DNA of 64,000 nucleotides from Paragorgia papillata (taxonomy: Eukaryota > Cnidaria > Anthozoa > Scleralcyonacea > Coralliidae). Each line of letters starts with the position of its first letter. The stretch's first letter is position 1. Shown here in pieces: positions 57,301 to 64,000 of the stretch. The stretch covers positions 1,105,001 to 1,169,000 of the forward strand of contig JAWNZC010000238.1 of the NCBI GenBank assembly GCA_035771165.1, written 5' to 3'. Under the pieces are notes generated by a model, which worked only from the letters and a program-made list of their open reading frames with translations, searched no databases and was not told the DNA's origin. The position numbers and the translations under genes were made by a program.

Positions 57301-60300
57301 ATTTAGCTGACAAAGGTCTTGAAGGACAGCGCTGAACCGGAACGGAGCCTTGCGACCAGGAGTCAGTTATACAGGGAATTGGTTCTAGAAAAAATATATG
57401 TAGCGCTGTAGTTTAGACTGCCACTTATATGCAAAACACTCAAAATCATAAAGTTTATAAGAAAGGATTTACAGTACTGTAAACCCAAATCTTTTAAAAA
57501 TATTTTGCAATTAGATCAAAAAGGTCCACAAAAATATTTGAGCGAATCCATGCTATCATACCGTAAATGCTCGATTTAGCGCCGCGGCGCTTATTAAATT
57601 ATCCTACTTCTGGATGTGGCGCTTAATCGAGAGCGGCGCTTATTAAATATAAGTTGACAAAATGCTCATAACACACAACTTTAATTATTCATAGAAAAAC
57701 CCAATAAATTTAAAAAGAACGTTTTTTCCTAGAAAAACCCAATACTCAACAGCCCAATAAATTCAAAAAAGAACGTCAACGTCCTGGTCATCGCCTTCTT
57801 GATCGTCGTCTATCATCGCCTTCTTGATCTGTCAACAAATTCCCTTAAACGTCTAAGTAGCACCATAATGTTATGTATTGGGGGTTCCCTTTGGGGTGTT
57901 AGCGTATCGGTTTGTGTTGTTTTTTTGCTGATTCATCTTTTTCGAATAAGCGCCGCACCGAGGATGTGAAGGCGCGGCGCTTAATCGAGAGCGGCGCTTA
58001 ATCGAGAGCGGCGCTTAAACGAGAGCGGCGCTTAATCGAGAGCGGCGCTTAATCGAGAGCGGCGCTTATTAAATTATCCTACTTCTGGACGCGGCGCTTA
58101 ATCGAGAGCGGCGCTTAAACGAGAGCGGCGCTTAATCGAGAGCGGCGCTTATTAAATTATCCTACTTCTGGATACGGCGCTTAATCGAGAGCGGCGCTTA
58201 ATCGAGAGCGGCGCTAAATCGAGCATTTATACGGTATTATTCATATTAAGTGATTGAAACGTTTTATCATCTAAAGAAAGTCAAAATTGGGTTAATTTGT
58301 GCAATAGGCATATTAAATTCTTAAGCCCGGCATACACTGAAACAAATTTTCGAAAAAGTTTCCGAAACTTGTTTCAAAAAATAGAACAAAATTTTCAACA
58401 TACAGTGGAAAAATAATAATAAGGTGTTACTCCGAGTGACGAACCATACCGGACAAGTAGAGAAAACTCTACTTGGCCCGGCTGGAATTCGAACCCGCGA
58501 CCTTCGGTTTACTAGTCCGATGCTCTACCAACTGAGCTACTATCATTCGACCTTCAGCTCCCAACTTGATCTGTAGCTCAGTCGGTAGAGCATCGGACTA
58601 GTAAACCACCGAAGGTCGCGGGTTCGAATCCCAGCCGGGCCAAGTAGAGTTTTCTCTACTTGTCCAGTATGGTTCGTCACTCGGAGTAACACCTTTTTAT
58701 TAATCTCCACCCGAGTTCACTGTCCCATAATAATTATCCGGAATACACTGGAAACCTTTGTTTCTGAAACCGTGTTTCAGTAACTTGTTTAGTTCTACCT
58801 TCATCTTCAAGCCAAGTAGTGTCATTTTCTGGAAATTCATCACCGTTATCATGGGCTAGAAATCGAGACTGCAAGAGACAAACGCATTAACATTGTTCTT
58901 AATTACGTTGTAAGTGCTGCCCTAACCCATTATCATGAGCTAGAAATCGAGACTGCAAGACACAAACGCATTACATGTAACATTGTTCTTAACAGGCAAA
59001 TGTCAGGGTGTTGTGCGCGCATCATTTTTCAAAAAAACTGGCAAGCTCCACTCAAAGTAAACATACTGTTTAAAATCAACAAAGTATAGATACAGTTTCT
59101 GGATGTTTAACACTGTTATTATTCTGCTGTTGTTGGCTCGCTAGCAAGTCTGTTTGCCATTGCTTACTTTGTGGGGAGCCCGCCAATTCCATTGCAAAAT
59201 GATGCGTGTGCAATACCCCCTGAAATTCGCCTATATGTTGTACTGTAAGTGAACCAGAAAATTGCTTGTATTGGTGCTTCACAATTGTACCTAGTCAGGG
59301 CTGTGATACAGGCCACCATTTTGCAATGTTCCATTTTTCAAAGCACCATTTTGCAATGTTCCATTTTTCAAAGCACCATTTTGCAATGTACCATTTTGTA
59401 AAGTACCATTTTGCAATGTACAATTTTGCAAAGTGCTATTTTGCAATGTACAATTTTGCAGAGTATGATTTTGCAATGTACCATTTTGCAAAGTACCATT
59501 TTGCAATCTACCATTGTGTAAAGTACCATTTTACAAAGTACCATTTTGCAAAGTACCAATTTGCAAAGTACCATTTTGCAAAGTACCATTTTGCAAAGTA
59601 CCATTTTGCAATGTACAATTTTGCAAAGTGCCATTTTGCAAAATACCATTTTACAATTTACTACTTTGAAAAGTACCATTTGGTAAAGCACCATTTTGCA
59701 AAATACCATTTCACAAAGTACCAATTTTTTAAAACACCATTTTCATTTTTGCAAATACCACTTTGCAAAGCACCATTTGGAGAAGTGCCATTTTGTTTCA
59801 ATGACTCAGTCCTACTTCAAACTCCTTGTTTTGGAAAAAATAATGCATATAATTTTTCTCCAAAGCCTACAAGTTCATTATTTTAAGGAGTCTGTGAATG
59901 CAGACACATTTCATTACACATGCAAGTTAAATCACAACAAAAGTTCAAAGTACCTCAATAATTTGCAAAAGCAAATCCTTAGCTGCTTCTATAGAGTAAG
60001 GATTAAGTTGGCTTTCAATGTATTTATCATAGATGACTTTGATTGTACAGTCAACAATTTCATCCAAAATATCAAGAACAAAATCTTGTCCAGTTTCTTG
60101 TTCAATCATAGAATTCCTTTTAAAACAAAATAAATTATTTAGGGCAATTTCATGTGACATTGTAATTAGATATTAAATTACTGTGTGAAAACAAAAGAAA
60201 CCATTATGGTATTATTCAATCATGGTATTATTTAGCAAAAAATAACAATGGTGTTAAACCTCAACTCACCAAAAGGTTTTCCTTTCAAAAGTAAAATTGT
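46159..60300 (-). CDS. C2orf81: C2orf81 homologue, ten exons to the stop codon; first exon(s) outside window
   Basis: Function unknown; the vertebrate protein is C2orf81. Exons 5' to 3' (minus): 60300-60270, 60116-59954, 58868-58799, 57384-57240, 52451-52298, 49540-49367, 48908-48805, 48582-48327, 47670-47599, 46341-46159 (stop TGA). All phases agree; about 450 codons. Identity comes from three successive exons: GQDFVLDILDEIVD with SIEAAKDLLLQIIE, then SRFLAHDNG and TWLEDEE, then PCITDSWSQGSVPV, which follow human ITEWRFLARDEG, TWGEDEEP and DSWAQGSVPV in order. Later exons are low-complexity and charged (NEVDDVDEEDQEQ; RRKPGVKRKGKRRK). The tail RPIRLPEPIPPIASYHRS looks like a conserved short motif. 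The 31-bp first exon is the least certain. A DIRS-like element lies upstream in the opposite orientation. Confidence 0.78.
46407..46765. repeat. TACACGCGTAAAAA-family fragment
   Basis: ACGCGTAAAAATCTCACAGC at left, interior GTTACAAGTTGTC and CAACTTGTCACAAG, right terminus replaced by unrelated sequence. Lies in the last C2orf81 intron. Confidence 0.65.
46880..47366. mobile_element. TTAA-family palindromic MITE
   Basis: CTATGAAATGAAAATTAAG at left pairs with CTTAATTTTCATTTCATC at right; inner GAAATATGG / CCATATTTC also pair. Same family as 1599-2096. Confidence 0.75.
47838..48308. repeat. Mosaic of three MITE fragments
   Basis: 47838-47960 opens AAAGGTGGCTCCTTACGG (compare 16859-17440). 47972-48040 is half of the TACTACGGTTCCGG element (compare 56073-56469). 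48040-48308 is the right half of a TTAA-family palindrome ending TTCATAGACACTTTAA. It ends 19 bp from C2orf81 exon 48327-48582. Confidence 0.7.
48640..49335 (+). repeat. (CAT/CAC)n and (GAT/AAT)n trinucleotide tracts flanking a C2orf81 exon
   Basis: 48640-48790 CAT/CAC/CCA triplets, exon 48805-48908, then 48930-49245 GAT/AAT/GGT triplets and 49285-49335 poly(A)-rich. Introns here consist almost only of triplet repeats. Met-, His- or Ile-rich frames are artefacts. Confidence 0.94.
49576..50850 (+). repeat. 1-kb (ATATC/ACATC)n array expanded inside a tRNA-derived SINE
   Basis: 49576-49645 is SINE sequence (TTGCAGGTTCCATCCCTGTC ... TTGAGCTTGA). 49646-50636 is TCATA/TCACA pentamer. 50637-50850 resumes the SINE (ACTACATCTCATATGCAAACG) with tRNA-like 50718-50793 (GAGCCTC / GGGGCTC, B box GGTTCGATCCC). 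The intact SINE at 12715-13135 has TTATCATATCAAC at the matching place. Confidence 0.85.
50851..51284. other. C2orf81 intron DNA, SINE-like pieces
   Basis: Contains TACACCAAGCATGCAAACG (SINE body). Sequence around 50955-51010 (ATCGAGATACGGTCTGGAAAC) is inverted at 51215-51240, a loose hairpin. No coding signal. Confidence 0.5.
51285..51575. mobile_element. Hairpin element with degenerate hammerhead-like core, then SINE fragment
   Basis: 51285-51436 is a hairpin (CAAAGTGACAAGGTGGTAAAC / GTTTACCACATTTTCACTTTG, and AACGAAATACTGACG / CGTCAGTATTTCGTT). Its minus-strand loop reads CAGATGA ... CGCTCGAAAC, one base off the CUGAUGA box. 51509-51575 is a worn tRNA-SINE head. Confidence 0.55.
51987..52054. 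repeat. Perfect 33-bp-arm palindrome flanked by 13-bp direct repeats
   Basis: TAGCCTGTGTTCCAGTCCAC...CTACGCGGT, a 2-bp centre CT, then the exact complement. GCTAACATGGATT occurs at 51974-51986 and 52051-52063. Recent origin is implied by perfect arms. Confidence 0.9.
52520..52872. mobile_element. TACACACGTAAAAA MITE, complete
   Basis: Ends TACACACGTAAAAACGCG and GAGATTTTTACGTGTGTA; interior of CAAGTTGTT / AACAGGTTG palindromes. Same family as 21964-22438. Confidence 0.8.
53040..53195 (-). mobile_element. tRNA-derived SINE truncated by a MITE
   Basis: Minus strand B box GGTTCGAACCCTGTCTGGGG (53159-53180), and SINE body GTAATGTAACAGACG. The tRNA-like part stops at ~53195, where a GGGCCTGTTTGTATGG element starts. 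Confidence 0.7.
53196..53430. mobile_element. MITE filled with GAGTTACTCGGC repeats
   Basis: GGGCCTGTTTGTATGGAGCA at left. Interior alternates CCGAGTTACTCGGC, GATCCCGGC and AGATCTCGGC. The right side has CATATAAACACTCTC. Similar in design to 37018-37457. Confidence 0.65.
53515..53840 (+). mobile_element. 5S rRNA-derived SINE, plus-strand copy
   Basis: AATAGTTAAGCCCGGTTGG, GGGGTTAGTACTTGGATGGG and TGACCGTCTGGGAA match 5S rRNA internal promoter positions (A box, intermediate element, C box). The body (GTGAGTAGAGTTTAGTTGG, CGGTTTTCCTCCCTCCG) matches 26322-26628. The 5' third differs from 5S rRNA, so it is not a 5S gene. Confidence 0.88.
53862..54185. mobile_element. Inverted-repeat element, copy 1
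   Basis: AAAATAGAGTGTTTTATTG at left and ATTATTCTCTATTT at right; hairpins TCACATGTGCGATTAT / ATAATCGCACATGTGA and ATGAAATTTATTTCTCGTG / complement inside. A shorter second copy at 54481-54718 lies within LINE sequence. Confidence 0.65.
54180..54303 (+). repeat. (TTA)n trinucleotide array
   Basis: About 120 bp of nearly pure TTA between an inverted-repeat element and a LINE fragment. Confidence 0.97.
54310..54880 (+). mobile_element. LINE (CR1/L2-like) 3' end split by an inverted-repeat element
   Basis: 54312-54405 reads KTKYMKKSLSYSGAKLWNSL, the same C-terminal RT block as the LINE at 18051-18520, then a frameshift to TLNNFNVLLTETTAFN. 54481-54718 is an inserted copy of the 53862-54185 element. 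54719-54880 is the 3' UTR ending ATTAAATAAAGTTTACCTACC, a short (TACC)n tail. Confidence 0.8.
55441..56016. mobile_element. CAGTCAAACC-family MITE with internal insertion
   Basis: AACCAAACAGGATGTTCTTT at left, AAAGAACATCCGGTTTGACTG at right, with GCAATGTTGACTTGC inside. Middle 55650-55890 carries TTAAAGGTGCTGTTACATG / AACAGCACCTTTAA, an independent TTAA-bounded nested element. Confidence 0.75.
56073..56469. mobile_element. TACTACGGTTCCGG MITE, ~115-bp inverted ends
   Basis: TACTACGGTTCCGGTTTGAG at 56073 and CTCAAACCGGAACCGTAGTA ending 56469, arms near identical over ~115 bp. TA ends suggest a Tc1/mariner target. Half copy at 47972-48040. Confidence 0.88.
56581..56811. repeat. ~110-bp-arm palindrome
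   Basis: TAGTTTTTCTGAGTTTTGAA at left, exact or nearly exact complement at right, centre near 56693-56703 (GCTAAAGCCCTTTTAGC). The two strands encode the same ~90-residue frame because of symmetry; not a gene. Confidence 0.9.
57140..57235. repeat. GTCCGTA/CCAAT-type MITE end
   Basis: GGTCCGGATAGGAGAGAG, then TAGCCAATCAAAGCGCGCG and GGATACCGGACCGG. Shares the CCAAT plus GGACCGG pair with other elements. It abuts the C2orf81 exon 57240-57384 at its donor. Confidence 0.6.
57558..58238. mobile_element. TACCGTAAATGCTCG MITE filled by a 17-bp repeat
   Basis: Ends TACCGTAAATGCTCGATTTA and complement. Interior 57590-57660 and 57940-58215 are tandem GCGGCGCTTAATCGAGA units, matching the terminal CTCGATTTAGCGCCGC in reverse. 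57660-57940 is unique sequence. Same design as 27034-28038. Confidence 0.88.
58421..58695. mobile_element. Pair of threonine-tRNA-like SINEs forming a ~120-bp-arm hairpin
   Basis: Plus copy: GTAGCTCAGTCGGTAGAGC (A box), loop CTAGTAA (AGT, threonine), GGGTTCGAATCCC (B box), GCCGGGCCAAGTAGAG tail. The minus copy at 58421-58540 is the near exact complement; the spacer is 32 bp. Flanks (CCCGGCATACACTG left, GGAATACACTGG right) look like a MITE into which the pair was inserted. Confidence 0.85.
58848..58997. repeat. Tandem duplication across a C2orf81 splice acceptor
   Basis: ATCATGGGCTAGAAATCGAG ... ACAAACGCATTAACATTG (58848-58911) is repeated at 58932-58997 with few changes. The first copy includes the real acceptor and first ~20 bp of exon 58868-58799; the second makes a decoy acceptor ~80 bp upstream in the transcript. 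Confidence 0.85.
59315..59780 (+). repeat. 15-bp minisatellite (ACCATTTTGCAAAGT)
   Basis: About 30 units with variants ACCATTTTGCAATGT, in the C2orf81 intron. Because 15 is a multiple of three, frames stay open on both strands (NGTLQ and FAKYH types). Not proteins. Confidence 0.95.
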
Positions 60301-60495
60301 CTGCTATTAGACAGCATAACATATATATGGATTTATGTAATAAAAATAATTAACACCAGGCAAAGTGTTTGTGTCGATTTCAGTACCTTACTTCCGGGGT
60401 TCGGGCATTTCCGGTTACCCCTAGCCTGTGGCCTCACCGGCTTAGCCTTGGGTTTAGTTGAGTTTATGCTCTCGTAAGGGTCGCTTCGTTCTTGG

Positions 60496-62220
<1,725 letters not shown>

Positions 62221-62290
62221 CTACTGTGACAGTCTCTGTGGCTTGCGGTCTTGCCGGACTCTTGCTATTATGTGTATTGCGTGTATTTGA

Positions 62291-64000
62291 TTGCTGTTTA
62301 TAGTTATTGCTTGCTCTGCTTGTAGTCATGTGTTGTGCTTCGGGGTGGGGTGGTTGCGGCTTGGGGATTCTTGTCCGGGGGGGGACTGGCGCGGTGGCGA
62401 GAGGTTGTTTGCCGATTACTTAGCTTGGGCCCCTCGCCCTCTTTCTTTTGCAGCTCCGCGGCTTCCGGCCTCGCTTGCTCGGCCCATTTCCGCGATTTCG
62501 CCTCTGGTCTTGGCGGAATTTACCAGGGAGTTGGCGGTTGGTTTCCCTGTGGCCAAAAGGGACTACGTCCTGGCGGGTATCCAGCACGGCTTCCATGTGG
62601 GTTTCTCGCCTGGGCGGGTCCGTTTGCGTTCCCGCTCCTCCAACATGCGCTCTGCGTCTGAGCACCCGGAGGTGGTTGACGCTTACCTCGCTGCTGAACT
62701 CGCCGCCCGCCGTCTCGCGGGCCCGTTCGCCTCTCCTCCCTGGCCTTGCTTGCACATTAGTCCGTTTGGTGTCATTCCCAAGAACCATCAGCCGGGCAAG
62801 TGGCGCCTCATTTTGGACCTGTCCTCGCCGCAGGGGAGTAGCGTCAACGACGGTATCCCTAAAGACCCCTTTTCACTGCATTACGTGTCCGTGGATGATG
62901 CCATTCGAGCCCTGGTCGCGTTGGGGCCTGGCGCGTTGATGGCCAAATTTGACGTCCGGGCGGCTTATCGCAACGTGCCTATTCACCCAGATGATCGTTT
63001 TTTGCTGGGCATGATGTGGCGTGATGGTTTCTTCGTCGACCTCGTTCTCCCCTTTGGTTTGCGGTCGGCTCCCTTCATTTTTGATTCGGTGGCCTCGGCT
63101 GTTGACTGGATCCTCGTCCATAATTATGCGGTTTCTCCCCTATTTCATTACCTTGATGACTTCCTCACCCTTGGCCCTGCTAATTCGCCCACCTGTCAAG
63201 CTCGTGTGGATACGGCGTTCGCAGTGTTTCGCCGTCTTGGCTTACCTTTGCATCTAGATAAGTGCGAGGGTCCGTCGTCGTCGCTGGTGTTTCTCGGGAT
63301 CGAACTGGATTCCATTGCCCAATCGGCCCGGTTACCACAAGAGAAGGTATCCCGTATCCTACAGCTCCTCCACCGTTGGGCGCGTAAGTCGACTTGTACT
63401 CGTCGGGAGCTGGAGTCGTTGATCGGTCATCTCCACCATGCCTGCCGCGTCGTTCTTCCGGGTCGCACGTTCCTCCGTCGCATGATCGATCTGTTATGCT
63501 GCTTCCGCACCCCGTCTCACCCCATTCGGTTGAACGTCGAATTTCGACGCGACCTCCATTGGTGGCTGTCCTTTTTTCAGGAGTGGAACGGCATGTCCTT
63601 TTTTCTGTCTCCCGCGGTGGTTCCTCTCCCGGATTTGGTGGTGTCCGCCGACGCGTCTGGTGCCCTCGGTTTCGGGGCCGTATGGCAGCAGCAATGGTTT
63701 TGCCAGTCCTGGTCCTTCCTTCCTCGCCCAGCGTCTATTGCCTTTTTGGAATTGGTGCCCATTGTTGTCGCGGCCCATATTTGGGGGGCAGCCTGGTCTC
63801 GCTTGCGTGTGCAGTTTGTCTCCGATAATATGGCGGTGGTCAACATTCTCCGCTCTGGCACGTCTCGGGCGGTTGACCTCATGCATCTCCTTCGTAGTCT
63901 CACCCGCGTCGCGTGTCTCCACCATTTTACCTTTTCGGCGTGTCACTCTCCTGGTCGCGACAACCGTGCCGCTGACGCTTTGTCTCGCTTTCATTTGCAG
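62291..64000 (+). CDS. Reverse transcriptase-RNase H of the DIRS-like element (truncated by window edge)
   Basis: Open frame from 62291 (after TGA 62288-62290) to 64000. RT landmarks: FGVIPKNHQPGKWRLILDLS, AKFDVRAAYRNVPIHPDDRF, LPFGLRSAPFIF, FHYLDDFLTLGP (63143-63178, catalytic DD), FLGIELDS. RNase H landmarks: VVSADASGALGFGAVW, ELVPIVVAA, FVSDNMAVVNIL, RDNRADALSRF. The frame has no ATG before 62644, inside the conserved region, and is separated from gag by 70 nt and a stop. It may be reached by splicing (acceptor-like CTTTCTTTTGCAG at 62441-62453) or by unusual initiation. Confidence 0.85.
   Translation, partial: MLFIVIACSACSHVLCFGVGWLRLGDSCPGGDWRGGERLFADYLAWAPRPLSFAAPRLPASLARPISAISPLVLAEFTRELAVGFPVAKRDYVLAGIQHGFHVGFSPGRVRLRSRSSNMRSASEHPEVVDAYLAAELAARRLAGPFASPPWPCLHISPFGVIPKNHQPGKWRLILDLSSPQGSSVNDGIPKDPFSLHYVSVDDAIRALVALGPGALMAKFDVRAAYRNVPIHPDDRFLLGMMWRDGFFVDLVLPFGLRSAPFIFDSVASAVDWILVHNYAVSPLFHYLDDFLTLGPANSPTCQARVDTAFAVFRRLGLPLHLDKCEGPSSSLVFLGIELDSIAQSARLPQEKVSRILQLLHRWARKSTCTRRELESLIGHLHHACRVVLPGRTFLRRMIDLLCCFRTPSHPIRLNVEFRRDLHWWLSFFQEWNGMSFFLSPAVVPLPDLVVSADASGALGFGAVWQQQWFCQSWSFLPRPASIAFLELVPIVVAAHIWGAAWSRLRVQFVSDNMAVVNILRSGTSRAVDLMHLLRSLTRVACLHHFTFSACHSPGRDNRAADALSRFHLQ

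Overview
Animal genomic DNA, most likely from a cnidarian (coral, anemone or relative). I infer this from three orthologues of human genes with conserved GT-AG introns, combined with very dense small inverted-repeat transposons (MITEs), tRNA- and 5S-rRNA-derived SINEs, Penelope-like and DIRS-like retroelements, and hundreds of bases of simple-sequence DNA between exons. Species cannot be read from the sequence alone.

Three host genes were rebuilt exon by exon; at every rebuilt junction the codon phases agree. (1) POLR3A, the largest subunit of RNA polymerase III, minus strand, starts at 32897 and runs off the left edge; 24 exons give about 823 of the roughly 1,390 residues expected. (2) TMEM67 (meckelin, ciliary transition zone), plus strand, 33292-43674, complete in only three coding exons, head to head with POLR3A across 394 bp. 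(3) A homologue of vertebrate C2orf81, minus strand, ten exons from 60300 to a stop at 46159, tail to tail with TMEM67; its first coding exon(s) lie beyond the window.

Layout: 1-32897 POLR3A, with introns that are almost wholly repeats; 32898-33291 shared promoter; 33292-43674 TMEM67, whose two introns are packed with MITEs and one minisatellite; 43675-46158 intergenic array and nested MITEs; 46159-60300 C2orf81; about 60380-64000 a GC-rich DIRS/Ngaro-like retrotransposon (gag plus RT-RNase H, plus strand) that appears to sit inside an intron of C2orf81.

The most notable signals are: MITE families whose interiors are filled with iterated copies of their own subterminal motif; hammerhead-ribozyme-like cores beside decayed Penelope-like elements; 5S-derived and tRNA-derived SINEs, including a long hairpin pair; a nonautonomous hAT element with an exact 8-bp target duplication inside a SINE; a four-layer nested insertion that fills one POLR3A intron; and a telomere-like sequence enclosed in a small MITE. 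The three genes are not an operon. POLR3A and TMEM67 probably share a promoter region, and the rest of the window is mainly a record of transposon history.
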